A stretch of 35,497 nt of DNA from Chloroflexota bacterium (lineage in GTDB: Bacteria > Chloroflexota > Dehalococcoidia > Lucifugimonadales > UBA3495), in assembly GCA_022573285.1 (NCBI GenBank), contig JACZUF010000033.1:1-35497 (forward strand), read 5' to 3'. The position numbers and the translations under genes are program-made. Shown piece by piece: positions 1 to 8,062 of this stretch. Under the pieces are notes generated by a model. That model searched no databases, was not told where the DNA came from, and saw only the letters and a program-made list of their open reading frames with translations. Positions within the stretch are counted from its first letter, which is position 1. Each line of letters begins with the position of its first letter.

Positions 1-1118
1 TACTTGAACTTGGGTATCACCTTATCGGTGAGGATGCGCATGGTTTTCATTACAACGTCGCGAGGGACCGATGATGTCCAGTTGACCTCGAACATGATCT
101 CGTCGGTGCTATATTGTTCCCGGAGCACCTCGATCTTGTCGACCACCTCTTCCCCGGTCCCAAATAGGTTAACTTCCGCAGTTGCATCGGGGCTGGCGGA
201 GCCCGCGTCGGTGCTTCCGATGCCCAGCCTTCCGTTGAAATACCGCCTGGCAAGGTTCATAAGGTCCTCGCTCTGGCGATCTGCCTCCGCTTTCGTATCG
301 GCCAACAGCGTGGGTATGCGGACCACGGTAGTCGGCTCGCCCGCGTGTCCCGCGTCCTTCCAGGCTTTCCGGTAGCTTTTCACGTCTTCCCGTAGGATGG
401 TGGATCCTCGGATATTGTGGGTGGAGCTTCCTGCCCCGATGGCGATCTTATAACCCAAGGCGCCCATGGGCACGAAGCTCTCCTGGCTATCCACCGGCAA
501 CAACATGGGAGGGTAGGGCTTCTGGTAGGGCTTCGGTATGGAGAGGTATTGCTCGTAGAATGCGGGATAGTTGTAGTATTTCCCTTCGAACCCAGAGAAG
601 TGCTCTTCGGTCCAAAGCTGTTTCATGACCTCCAGGAACTCAAAGAAGTAATCCCGGCGTTCGTCAGAACCGCGAGACCGAGCTCCCGCGCCGTAAATGA
701 ACCGGCCCTTGCTGACTTGGTCGACAATTGAGACCTGTTCCGCGGTCTGGAACGGGTCATCCAGCATCAGATTATCAAAAGCGTACCGTTCATGGGGCAG
801 CGCTCTTTCCGATAATTCCTCTTTGGCCAGCTTCATCAACGGGCGGTGAATCGACGACCCAATCTTGATATTTTTCGTGCGCGCGGCGATGACAGCGGAC
901 AGCATGAGGACCTGGGGGTCCATGCTCGCTTGTCTGGAAAAGTGACCTCCCCCGAGCCAAATGTAATCCCAGCCCATTGACTCCACCGCATCAACCTGTT
1001 CGAAGTTTTTGTCGTAAGCCTCCGACTCGAGAAGCTCCCCGCCGCTATAGGCGGAGTCCCAGGGAACCGTTCCGCCAGCGTACAAGGCATTCCATGTATC
1101 GAAAAGTCCAAAGTCCAT
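1..1118 (-). CDS. Luciferase-like flavin-dependent monooxygenase (LLM family), essentially complete, stop at window edge
   Basis: The frame is open from an ATG at 1118 down to the window edge and gives 372 residues. It ends in KVIPKFK followed by the bases TA, so the stop codon probably completes one base outside the window. The N-terminal MDFGLFDTW strand, the ESMGWDYIWLGGGHF segment, a mid-protein DQVSKGRFIYGAGARSRG loop and the KPYQKPYPPMLLP segment are hallmarks of bacterial-luciferase-like TIM-barrel monooxygenases using FMNH2 or F420H2. Length fits the family. A purine-rich AAAGGAG lies just upstream of the ATG. It is the last gene of a minus-strand run after two VOC proteins and an isomerase, but 268 bp of repeat-rich DNA separates it from them, so it may be transcribed on its own. 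The family call is firm; substrate and cofactor (FMN or F420) are not readable. Confidence 0.88.
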   Translation of the reverse strand, partial: MDFGLFDTWNALYAGGTVPWDSAYSGGELLESEAYDKNFEQVDAVESMGWDYIWLGGGHFSRQASMDPQVLMLSAVIAARTKNIKIGSSIHRPLMKLAKEELSERALPHERYAFDNLMLDDPFQTAEQVSIVDQVSKGRFIYGAGARSRGSDERRDYFFEFLEVMKQLWTEEHFSGFEGKYYNYPAFYEQYLSIPKPYQKPYPPMLLPVDSQESFVPMGALGYKIAIGAGSSTHNIRGSTILREDVKSYRKAWKDAGHAGEPTTVVRIPTLLADTKAEADRQSEDLMNLARRYFNGRLGIGSTDAGSASPDATAEVNLFGTGEEVVDKIEVLREQYSTDEIMFEVNWTSSVPRDVVMKTMRILTDKVIPKFK

Positions 1119-1214
1119 AATGGTCGCTCCTTTATCTCTTGGCGGCACGACTCTGAGGCGCCGCCGACGTTAGTATATCTGGTCTCCTATCATGGAAATC
1201 ACTTACTCGAGCCC

Positions 1215-1355
1215 GTGGTTCGACAGGCTCACCATGAGCGGACGAACGACCAACAAAACCGCTCGTCCTGAGCCTGTCGAAGGATGCGCATAAGTCATGT
1301 TTGTGGTGGAAAATGTCACCCAACAACGGTGGTTCGACAAGCTCACCACGAACGT
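1215..1355. repeat. REP-like TTCGACA-GCTCA repeats, three copies with an inverted pair
   Basis: Three copies of a short element with core TTCGACAGGCTCA or TTCGACAAGCTCA lie between two minus-strand genes, at about 1215-1245 (plus), 1260-1288 (inverted) and 1330-1355 (plus). The first two face each other and can form a long stem. The same family recurs at 26090-26216. Such dispersed palindromic units usually sit between genes, as here. The 268 bp gap holds no other recognisable content. Confidence 0.7.
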
Positions 1356-1386
1356 GGGGTGCAAGTCTGATTTGTACGAGCTGCCA

Positions 1387-1827
1387 TTACGCCTGTTGGG
1401 CCAATTCCTCAACAGAGGGTTCAGGCATGCCTTCGCTCCAGGTGGGATTGCGTAGTTCCAGCCTGTTGCCGCTGGGGTCGAAAAAATATAGCTCTTGGCC
1501 GGTAAAGAACCCTTTGGCACGGTAGATCAATCGGTCGATAGGCACCTGGCGCTGGTGGAACAGCTTGCACGCCTGTACCAGGGTCTCGGGGCTCACGGTG
1601 AAGGCGTGATGGGCAGGTCCATCGGAGTGGGTTTTGGCGTCCACCGGATGCGTCCGTTCGCAGAGCAGAATGCGGTGCTCGGTAACACTGAAGCAGGAGA
1701 TCCGTGAGTCCCCCAGCCGGCCAAGAGACTCCAGGCCCAGAAGATCGCCGTAGAACTGCTCCGATTCCTCCAGGTTATTCACCGGTATCGACCAGTGGGT
1801 CACGTCCTCAATGGTTAAAAGTCCCAT
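1387..1827 (-). CDS. VOC (glyoxalase/bleomycin-resistance/dioxygenase) family protein
   Basis: This 146-residue protein has the two beta-alpha-beta-beta-beta modules of the vicinal oxygen chelate superfamily. Module one starts THWSIPVNNLEESEQFYGDLLGLE. Module two contains AHHAFTVSPETLVQA and ends with YFFDPSGNRLELR, where the glutamate is the usual metal ligand; histidines in THW and HHAF are the other candidate ligands. I chose the ATG at 1827 because GGAGG lies six bases upstream; an in-frame TTG at 1839 would overlap that ribosome site. It follows the isomerase gene by 17 bp, so the two are almost certainly co-transcribed. VOC enzymes do extradiol cleavage, isomerisation or glutathione-type chemistry; which one applies here is unknown. 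The C-terminal tail EPSVEELAQQA is extra to the fold. Confidence 0.88.
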   Translation of the reverse strand: MGLLTIEDVTHWSIPVNNLEESEQFYGDLLGLESLGRLGDSRISCFSVTEHRILLCERTHPVDAKTHSDGPAHHAFTVSPETLVQACKLFHQRQVPIDRLIYRAKGFFTGQELYFFDPSGNRLELRNPTWSEGMPEPSVEELAQQA

Positions 1828-1844
1828 CTCAGCCTCCAATTCCG

Positions 1845-2660
1845 TTATGAATCTAGGTACCGGAAACTTGCTTCCAGGTTGTTGAATACATCGGCGTCCG
1901 AGGGTATCTCCATGATTGCCGCGCCGGTGTAACCCTTGGCGTCAAGGATGTCCCGCATCCGGCGGCAGTCCAAGTCCCCGTCGTCCACGCTCAGGTGGGT
2001 CTCTCCGCCGCTCATCTGCTTGAAGTGGACGATCTTGATCATGTCCAAGGGCAGCGCTTCCAGTTCAGCCAAGGGGTCGGAGTCCGGGAACCGGCGCAGT
2101 TGATTGGTGGGGTCCGGGCAAAGACCCAAATGTTGCCCGGCCGATTCAGAAACAATGCTCCGGACGTGCTCCACCAGCATGGCCATGTTGCGGATCGGCA
2201 GCGCGGAGTTCTCCAAGGACATGATCACCCCCTGCCTCGCCGCCTCGGTGGCCAGGCCCGACAGTCCCAGAGCTTCCTCTGGTATGTCGCCGGGGGAGTC
2301 CCAGGGGGAGTCGAAGGGCGCGGGGTCGACCACCCGGAGATGGGGCTGGGGCCCGCCGACCAGCTTGGCCCCGGCCAACGCCGCTTGGAAACCCTCGCCC
2401 TGGGGGTCGATCTTCTCGGTCAGGCAGGGCAGCGCCATCGCCAGGTCGAAGGTCAGGGCGGGATAGGCCTGGACCACCTCTCGCAGCCCTTCGAGGTTGG
2501 GCCGCCAGTCGTCCCCGGCCCCCTCTTCGCATTCTCCCAGGCAGGTCTGGCGCAACTCAATGTGCTTTGCGCCCTTTCTGACCGCCTCCCCCACCAGTTC
2601 CTTGACGCTGTGCGAGGGCAACTGCTCCCGCCACGAATTCGTAATGGCGCCGAAGATCAT
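1845..2660 (-). CDS. Sugar phosphate isomerase/epimerase-like TIM barrel (xylose-isomerase-like, AP-endonuclease-2 fold)
   Basis: This 271-residue protein opens with IFGAITNSWRE and carries the four acidic and histidine positions expected for the divalent metal site of this family: Glu in MSLENS (about residue 150), Asp in GLCPDPTN (about 180), His in KIVHFKQM (about 210) and Glu in IMEIPS (about 250). The DDGDLDCRRM stretch before the last strand is also typical of hydroxypyruvate-isomerase and inosose-dehydratase relatives. The ATG at 2660 is preceded by GGAG at good spacing; a TTG at 2672 is in frame but overlaps that site. It lies between two VOC genes in a tight minus-strand operon (45 bp and 17 bp gaps), suggesting a shared catabolic task on a keto or hydroxy acid. 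The exact substrate is unknown. Confidence 0.85.
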   Translation of the reverse strand: MIFGAITNSWREQLPSHSVKELVGEAVRKGAKHIELRQTCLGECEEGAGDDWRPNLEGLREVVQAYPALTFDLAMALPCLTEKIDPQGEGFQAALAGAKLVGGPQPHLRVVDPAPFDSPWDSPGDIPEEALGLSGLATEAARQGVIMSLENSALPIRNMAMLVEHVRSIVSESAGQHLGLCPDPTNQLRRFPDSDPLAELEALPLDMIKIVHFKQMSGGETHLSVDDGDLDCRRMRDILDAKGYTGAAIMEIPSDADVFNNLEASFRYLDS

Positions 2661-2705
2661 GCTGTTCTCCAATATCTGGGCGTCGGTGTATTCAGGCGAT
2701 AATTT

Positions 2706-3095
2706 CTAGACCAAGACCCCGAACCCGGACACGGTGCAGATCTCGATGCGGTTGCCGTCTAGGTCGTTCAGGTACATGGCCCGTTGGCCGTCGTTCCTGG
2801 TCTGGATATCGGTGGTCTCGATCCCCTTCTGGACCAGGTATTCCCGTGAAGCTTCGATGTCGTCCACTTCAAAGGCGGTGTGGTGGGACGGGGCCGACGG
2901 AGCGTCGGCATTCTCGATGATATGCACCATGGCCCCGCTGGGCAGTTGCAGCCAGTAGAGGTGGTCTGCATCGACCATCTTCGGTATCTGCTTCAACCCG
3001 AGGATATCCTCGTACCATTTCAGAGCCGCGTCCTTGTCTTTGACGTTGTAGGTGATGTGGTTGATATTCTTCAGCCGGATGTTGTCTGCGAGCAT
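2706..3095 (-). CDS. VOC family protein (extradiol-dioxygenase/glyoxalase type)
   Basis: This is a compact 129-residue single VOC unit. It begins MLADNIRLKNINHITYNVKD, with His in NHITY as the first metal ligand, continues with WYEDILGLKQIP, then SHHTAFEVDDIEAS (second ligand His), and finishes with YLNDLDGNRIEIC (ligand Glu). The frame can be extended upstream to 3260, but the ATG at 3095 has a strong GGAGGG ribosome site and exactly starts the conserved domain, so the extension is rejected. It is the first gene of the minus-strand operon and is divergent from the monooxygenase at 3289; the 193 bp between them must hold both promoters. It differs clearly in sequence from the VOC gene at 1387, so the two are not a recent duplication. 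Confidence 0.88.
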   Translation of the reverse strand: MLADNIRLKNINHITYNVKDKDAALKWYEDILGLKQIPKMVDADHLYWLQLPSGAMVHIIENADAPSAPSHHTAFEVDDIEASREYLVQKGIETTDIQTRNDGQRAMYLNDLDGNRIEICTVSGFGVLV

Positions 3096-3288
3096 CGGGC
3101 CCTCCAAGCTTTTAGATATGAGCCGAATTTCCGCCCCTATGATAGTCCGGCCGGCGGAGAAACGGAACACCGGGCGATTTTTCTCCTGCTGGACCCGGCA
3201 GGCGCTGGACGTTCCACCCGTCACGACGGTACTATTCTCCAAACGCGGGCTCCGCAACACCGGCGGTCAGCGGAAGGGGACGAAAGGC

Positions 3289-4392
3289 ATGAAGGCATCC
3301 TATTTCGGTGCGATGGGTTATTCGAAACGGCATACGTTCCCTGCAACCTGGCCGATTCCTCCGGCCTACAACGATACCGAGACCTCGGTGCAGAGTTACC
3401 AAGAAGGCATGGAAGAGTGCGAATTGGCCGAGGAGATGGGCTTCGACTGGCTGAGCTTCTCCGAACACCATTACTCGGGCCGGATTCCCACGGGCACCCC
3501 GTCGGTCATGGCCTCGGCGGTGGCCGAACGGTGCAAGAAGATCAAGATCGCCCTGCTGGGGCACCTGCTGCCGCTGAACAACCCGGTACGCATCGCGGAA
3601 GAGATCACCCTGCTCGACAACCTGACCAACGGCCGCGTCATTGCCGGATTCCTCCGGGGCACACCCAATGAGGACCAGGTCTACAGCATCAACCCAGCGG
3701 AGGGCCGGGGCAGACTGCTGGAGGGGATGGACCTGATATTGAAGGCGTTGACCGAGCCCCAGCCCTTCTCCTGGGAGGGGCGCTATTACCAATACCGCAC
3801 CGTGGCCGTCTGGCCCCGTCCGGTGCAGCAACCGTACCCGCCCGTGGTGGTCGGCACCAGAAGCGACGACACCATCCGGTACGCCGCGGAGCACGGACTT
3901 GGGCTAGGGGTATCCTTCCTGCCCGTGGACCAGACGGCGGCGATAACTGACAAGTACCGCACCTGGTGCGAAGAGGCGGGCTGGAGCCCCGGCCCGGACA
4001 GCATCGTCTACCGGGGCAGCATCTACGTGGCCGAGACCGACAAGCTGGCCAACGATTGGTTCGAGAGCCTCATGCAGTCCAGGCCCGGGCCGAACATCCC
4101 ACTGCGGCGGACGGTGGCCGAGGCAATACAATCGGCCCGCACCGGTGGAGAGTTCGACCTGCGGGGCCTGGTGGCCGGCAGTCCGGACGGAGACGTGGTG
4201 GGCAACTCCCTGGGGATCAATTTCTTGGGTGGACCCGACACCGTGGCCAAACAGATAAAGGAATTCCACGACCGGTGCGGCGTGGGCGTGGTCGATCTGC
4301 CATTCCAACAGAACAGGGTGGACCACCGGGGCGTCATGAAAGAGATTGAACTGTTCGGAAAGGGCGTCCTACCCCAGATCAAAGAGTTCTGA
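3289..4392 (+). CDS. Luciferase-like flavin-dependent monooxygenase (LLM family)
   Basis: This 367-residue protein is a second member of the LLM family. Diagnostic stretches are MGFDWLSFSEHHYSG near residue 50 (the SEHHY motif typical of alkanal-monooxygenase-like enzymes), LGHLLPLNNPVRIAEEI, LDNLTNGRVIAGFLRG and PYPPVVVGTRSDDTIRYAAEHGLGLG. The C-terminal GGPDTVAKQIKEFHD helix is also standard. The ATG at 3289 follows a purine-rich GGAAGGGGACGAAAGG. An upstream in-frame extension to 3052 overlaps the divergent VOC gene and is not plausible. The alpha/beta hydrolase starts 28 bp downstream, so the two form an operon; oxygenation followed by hydrolysis of the resulting ester or lactone is a reasonable but unproved reading. 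Confidence 0.92.
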   Translation: MKASYFGAMGYSKRHTFPATWPIPPAYNDTETSVQSYQEGMEECELAEEMGFDWLSFSEHHYSGRIPTGTPSVMASAVAERCKKIKIALLGHLLPLNNPVRIAEEITLLDNLTNGRVIAGFLRGTPNEDQVYSINPAEGRGRLLEGMDLILKALTEPQPFSWEGRYYQYRTVAVWPRPVQQPYPPVVVGTRSDDTIRYAAEHGLGLGVSFLPVDQTAAITDKYRTWCEEAGWSPGPDSIVYRGSIYVAETDKLANDWFESLMQSRPGPNIPLRRTVAEAIQSARTGGEFDLRGLVAGSPDGDVVGNSLGINFLGGPDTVAKQIKEFHDRCGVGVVDLPFQQNRVDHRGVMKEIELFGKGVLPQIKEF

Positions 4393-4420
4393 TTTGGGAC
4401 CGGTTGGCCAAGGGGAGTAG

Positions 4421-5224
4421 ATGCCGGAAAAGATGATCAACGAAGCGGTCTTCACTGAAGGGAAGGTGGAGGCCGACGGGTTCAGCGTCCGCTACTGGGA
4501 GGCTGGGCAAGGCCGGCCCGTGTTGATGCTGGATAGCACGGGGTGGCGGCGGTCTCTGCTTCACGACGCCCTGGCCGAGAAGTACCACATCTTTTCCCTG
4601 GAGCTTCCCGGCGCCGGAGACTCACCCGTCAACGCCACGTCCCGGTCCATTGGAGACCTGGCCGCCACCGCCGCCAAAGCGGCCTCTGTGCTCACATCGG
4701 AGCGGTACACCCTCATCGGCACGTCATTCGGGGCCCACGTCGCCCTCTGGCAGACGCTGCAAAACCCCGACCAAGTGGAGGCCCTCATCCTGATTTCACC
4801 CCCGGCCATCAGACCTCAAGAGGTAGCTGGCGACGCGACGGCTTTGGAAGTCCATGAACTGATGTTTGCTCACCTGGAGAATGCGCAAAAGCATCCGCCT
4901 TTGGCCCAGGAGATATTCGCCAAAGAGTTAGAATTGGCGCGGCGGCTGAACTCCGGTGTCCACGACAGCGAGGCCGAGGCCAGGCTTGGGGAGGTCCGTT
5001 GCCCGACATTGGCGGTCTTCGGACGGGAGGACCGTTTGGTCTCGCCCGAGGCGGCCAGGGTCTACCGGGAGAAGATCCCCAACTGCAACATCTCCATCGT
5101 CTACGACGCCGGACACTGCATCATCGGAGAGCGTCCGGAGGCCCTGGTGAACGCCGTGGCCGACTACGCCGAGCATTGGGAGACCTTCATCGTGGGCCGC
5201 CAGACAGGGCTGATCAACCCGTAG
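4421..5224 (+). CDS. Alpha/beta-fold hydrolase
   Basis: This 267-residue protein has a complete serine-hydrolase triad: nucleophile Ser102 in GTSFGA, Asp204 in FGREDRL and His232 in DAGHC. The usual HG oxyanion motif is replaced by LDSTGW near residue 37. This arrangement matches the family that includes meta-cleavage-product (C-C bond) hydrolases and esterases. The start ATG follows AAGGGGAG. It sits 28 bp after a flavin monooxygenase and about 200 bp before a Rieske oxygenase, a setting that favours an aromatic or cyclic substrate. It has no signal peptide, so the protein is cytoplasmic. Exact chemistry (C-C cleavage, lactonase or carboxylesterase) cannot be decided. Confidence 0.88.
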   Translation: MPEKMINEAVFTEGKVEADGFSVRYWEAGQGRPVLMLDSTGWRRSLLHDALAEKYHIFSLELPGAGDSPVNATSRSIGDLAATAAKAASVLTSERYTLIGTSFGAHVALWQTLQNPDQVEALILISPPAIRPQEVAGDATALEVHELMFAHLENAQKHPPLAQEIFAKELELARRLNSGVHDSEAEARLGEVRCPTLAVFGREDRLVSPEAARVYREKIPNCNISIVYDAGHCIIGERPEALVNAVADYAEHWETFIVGRQTGLINP

Positions 5225-5290
5225 GTAGATACAGCCAATTAGAATGCCCCGGCAATCACCGCCAGGGCTTTCTTGTGCCCGACCCTGAAC

Positions 5291-5321
5291 CGTAGGGGCA
5301 CGGCAATGCCGTGCCCCTACG
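5291..5321. repeat. 31-bp perfect palindrome, copy 1 of 3
   Basis: Fifteen-base arms reading CGTAGGGGCACGGCA and its reverse complement surround a single central base. The same element recurs at 6843-6871 and 28522-28552. All three copies are intergenic, here between the hydrolase and the Rieske oxygenase. There is no T-run on either side, so it is not a classical terminator; a REP-type mobile or structural unit is the best description. Confidence 0.85.
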
Positions 5322-5363
5322 TGCCTGGGTAAGTAATCTTTATCGGCAACAGACACGTTGGGC

Positions 5364-5369
5364 TATAAT
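5364..5369 (+). promoter_or_regulatory. Candidate -10 box for the Rieske oxygenase gene
   Basis: A perfect TATAAT lies 52 bp upstream of the ATG at 5422, downstream of the palindrome. A good -35 hexamer is not evident at 16-18 bp (the window there reads TATCGG), so this rests on the -10 match alone. It would separate the Rieske gene from the upstream monooxygenase-hydrolase operon. Confidence 0.4.
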
Positions 5370-5421
5370 ACGGAGTCGTTTGCGACGACCCCTATGCCTC
5401 GACTGCGCCAGGAGGACTCGG

Positions 5422-6768
5422 ATGCTGACCGCCGAACAGAACGCCAGACTCACCCAGGTAGGACCGGGCACTCCCATGGGAGAGTTGATGCGCCGGTATT
5501 GGATACCCATCCGGCCCTACGCCCAACTGCTGGACGAGAAGGTGATGCCCATAAGGGTCCTTGGCGAAGACCTGGTGCTTTTCCAAGCCCAGAACGGCGA
5601 CCTGGGCCTGGTCGGCGAGTATTGCGCCCACCGCATGACCAAGCTCAAATATGGGTTCCCGGGGGAGAACGGCCTCCGCTGCTGCTACCACGGATGGATG
5701 TACGGCCCAACCGGCCAGTGCATCGACACGCCCATGGAAGCGCCTGGCGGGACCTTCAAGGACCAGATAAAGATCACCGGGTACCCGGTGCAAGAGTTAG
5801 GCGGTCTGGTATGGGCCTATATGGGCCCCGACCCGGCCCCTCTGCTGCCCCCCTGGGACCTCTTGGTGTTTCCCAACGCGCTGCGGCAGATAGGTATCGT
5901 GGAGTTGGACTGCAACTGGCTCCAGTGTCACGAAAACACCGGCGACCCCACCCACAGCGCCTATCTGCACGGCCACAACTTCAAGTTCATCCTGGAGCAA
6001 CGGGGCGAATTGGACGAGCGGGCCGGCGACCAACAGACCCACACCCTCTACGGCCGCATGAAGTTGGAGGTCGGAATCGAATCCCTATGGGTCAACCCCA
6101 CCGAGCACGGCATGGAGAAGGGGATCAACTACTCCAAGGAACTGGGCGCCGAGCGGGACTACAAGTCGCGGCATTCCACCGTGATCTTCCCTTTCTTCAC
6201 CCAGACCGGCGGCCCCACCCGGCCCCGCCAAGAGTTCCAGATACGGGTGCCCGTGGACGACACCCACACCTACCACATCAACTACGGCTGCTACCTCGCT
6301 CCGCCGGAGATCGAGGTTCCCGAACAGGAGATCGTCCCCTGGTACAAAGTGCCCCTGTACGACGACGACGGCAAGCCAATACTGGACTTCGTTTTCGCCC
6401 AGGACGCCCACGCATGGATAGCCCAGGGGCCCATCACCGACCGCACCAACGAGCAACTGGGACGCACGGACCTGCCCATAGTCTTCATGCGGCGTCAGTT
6501 TGAAGAGCAGATGAGCCTGGTTGAGGATGGCGGAGAACCCATGAACGTGTTCCGTGACCCGGACAAGATGCCCGGCCTGATACACGGCGGTAAATGGGAC
6601 GAGAATGACTCGGCGGTGTTGGGTGTCCGAAGCGCCCTTTCCAACTTCAGGGCCGCCTACCACAAGGGCTACGCCATCGATGACGCCGACCGCTACGGTC
6701 CGGCGATGCCCCTGATCGCCGATATGATGCGTCAGATAGAAGAACTGGAGAGTTCTAAGACCGGATAA
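5422..6768 (+). CDS. Rieske [2Fe-2S] ring-hydroxylating oxygenase, large (alpha) subunit, phthalate-4,5-dioxygenase-like
   Basis: This 448-residue protein has both iron centres. The Rieske cluster ligands are Cys68 and His70 (YCAHR) and Cys87 and His90 (CCYHGW). The mononuclear iron site shows His178 and His183 in DPTHSAYLH, with an Asp candidate in LGRTDLPIVF. The pattern belongs to the oxygenase group that works with a separate FMN/ferredoxin reductase (phthalate, vanillate and related substrates) and does not need a beta subunit. No reductase is encoded in this window, so electrons must come from elsewhere. The start is the ATG at 5422 with AGGAGG at ideal spacing; the open frame reaches back to 5311 but crosses the promoter-like and palindromic DNA. 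It hydroxylates or O-/N-demethylates an aromatic or similar ring; the substrate is unknown. Confidence 0.92.
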   Translation: MLTAEQNARLTQVGPGTPMGELMRRYWIPIRPYAQLLDEKVMPIRVLGEDLVLFQAQNGDLGLVGEYCAHRMTKLKYGFPGENGLRCCYHGWMYGPTGQCIDTPMEAPGGTFKDQIKITGYPVQELGGLVWAYMGPDPAPLLPPWDLLVFPNALRQIGIVELDCNWLQCHENTGDPTHSAYLHGHNFKFILEQRGELDERAGDQQTHTLYGRMKLEVGIESLWVNPTEHGMEKGINYSKELGAERDYKSRHSTVIFPFFTQTGGPTRPRQEFQIRVPVDDTHTYHINYGCYLAPPEIEVPEQEIVPWYKVPLYDDDGKPILDFVFAQDAHAWIAQGPITDRTNEQLGRTDLPIVFMRRQFEEQMSLVEDGGEPMNVFRDPDKMPGLIHGGKWDENDSAVLGVRSALSNFRAAYHKGYAIDDADRYGPAMPLIADMMRQIEELESSKTG

Positions 6769-6800
6769 GGCTGGTCGCTGGAGTTTTGGCGCCCGTTGTT

Positions 6801-6938
6801 CGTCATTCCGGCGCAAGCCGGAATCCAGGGGAGTTACCCTGAGTAGGGGCACGGCATTGCCGTGCCCCTACTCTTATCAAACGCACATTCGCTATGAAGA
6901 ACGGAAGAACCTGGGTTCCGGCCTACGCCGGAACGACG
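6801..6938. repeat. Cluster of TTCCGGC...GCCGGAA repeats and 31-bp palindrome copy 2
   Basis: Two copies of a GTCATTCCGGC/GCCGGAATCC-type palindromic unit (6801-6828 and 6911-6938) flank a second copy of the 31-bp palindrome (6843-6871, core GTAGGGGCACGGCA and its reverse complement). The cluster lies between the convergent Rieske and SDR genes and contains no coding signal. The same two repeat families occur together again at 28522-28682. Confidence 0.8.
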
Positions 6939-6979
6939 GGGCATGCCGGCCAAATCAGCGCTGTCCCGGTTTCTCGCGC

Positions 6980-7864
6980 CTAGGCTGGATTGGCGTCAGG
7001 GTCCCTCCATTCCTCAGGCCCGCCCAGGCCGTGCTCCATGTTCCAGGTGGGCACGTCGAAGCATTTGCCCGTCAAACCGCTATTCGCGTCCTGTTTGGCC
7101 AGGAACAGGGTGATCGGAACGATGTGCTCCGGCGTCATGCTGACCCGGCCCGGCCGGCTTCGGGTCATTCCCGCCTCGCGGCGAGCGTCGTTCTGCTCGT
7201 CATATCCGGTGGTTCGGGCGTTCCCCGGGATCAGGCTATTCACTGCCACGTTGCTTCCCTGGACCTCATCAGCCAGGTAGAACATCATGGTCAGCGTGGC
7301 CGCCTTGGCCGACTGGTAGGGCATCTCCCGGCTGTTGGACCTCTGGGCCACATAGGCGCCACCGATGGAGGTGTGCATGGCCCCGCCGCTGATCACCGAG
7401 ATGACGCTGCCCCGCTGCTGCTCCAGCATCGGTTGAATGAAGCGGCGGGTGACCTTCAGGGTTCCAAAAACGCCGACGCCGAACATCTTCTCCCAGTCCG
7501 AGTCCTTGGTCTCCAGGGTGGTGGTCCGGCCCGTGGGCGGGAAGAGGTTCCGTTGGCGCAACCCGGCGTTGTTGACCAGGACGTCCACGGCGCCGAATTT
7601 TTCCATCGTCGCCTGGTAGGAATTTTCAACCTGCTGGGCGTCGCTGATGTCGACCGTGGATATCAGGACATCTTCGCGGTCTTGGAGTTCCTTCAAGAAG
7701 GAGTCGTCATTGTCGCTCGAGAAGCCGGTGGGCTCCCAAGACAGGTCCATGGCCACCACCTTGGCCCCATCCGCCAGGAATCCCCGCACCATGGCCCGTC
7801 CCATGCCCCTGGCGGCGCCGGTGACCGCCACAACGCGGCCCTTCAAATCAGAACTCTCGGGCAT
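6980..7864 (-). CDS. Short-chain dehydrogenase/reductase (classical SDR)
   Basis: This 294-residue SDR has the N-terminal NAD(P) motif TGAARGMGR, the structural VNNAG, the catalytic serine region SVISVISGGA and the catalytic pair in YQSAK. An Asp at the end of the second strand (AMDLSW) suggests NAD rather than NADP. The insert between the second strand and NNAG, and the tail NMEHGLGGPEEW, are longer than the shortest family members but normal for extended classical SDRs acting on hydroxy or keto acids. The ATG at 7864 is preceded by AAGAAGG; the frame runs upstream to 8185 but overlaps the divergent amidohydrolase gene, so that extension is rejected. It is a single gene, divergent from the 8063 operon, with 198 bp between them. 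Confidence 0.9.
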   Translation of the reverse strand: MPESSDLKGRVVAVTGAARGMGRAMVRGFLADGAKVVAMDLSWEPTGFSSDNDDSFLKELQDREDVLISTVDISDAQQVENSYQATMEKFGAVDVLVNNAGLRQRNLFPPTGRTTTLETKDSDWEKMFGVGVFGTLKVTRRFIQPMLEQQRGSVISVISGGAMHTSIGGAYVAQRSNSREMPYQSAKAATLTMMFYLADEVQGSNVAVNSLIPGNARTTGYDEQNDARREAGMTRSRPGRVSMTPEHIVPITLFLAKQDANSGLTGKCFDVPTWNMEHGLGGPEEWRDPDANPA

Positions 7865-8062
7865 CCCAAACCTTCTTTGTCCGCCGACTCTCATGTCTGC
7901 TGACTCTCGGCCGCCCGGTGACCATCCGGAACGGTCACCACCGTTCGCCAACCCGGTTGCCAACAATGATACACACCGCCCCCGCCACCGCAACCGTGCC
8001 CGCCGCCCGGGGCCGTTAGCCGTGATATTATTGGGCCGCCAACACAAAGACGGAGGACTACC

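Noticed and set aside
1215-1355. CRISPR array
   Set aside because: The three repeat copies are in both orientations with irregular spacing, and no cas gene is nearby.
3096-3260. N-terminal extension of the VOC protein at 2706
   Set aside because: The conserved domain starts at the ATG at 3095, which has its own GGAGGG site; the extension is unlike any VOC leader and would overlap the divergent promoter region.
5291-5321. 31-bp palindrome as a rho-independent terminator
   Set aside because: No T-run follows on either strand in any of the three copies, and the stem is far longer than needed.
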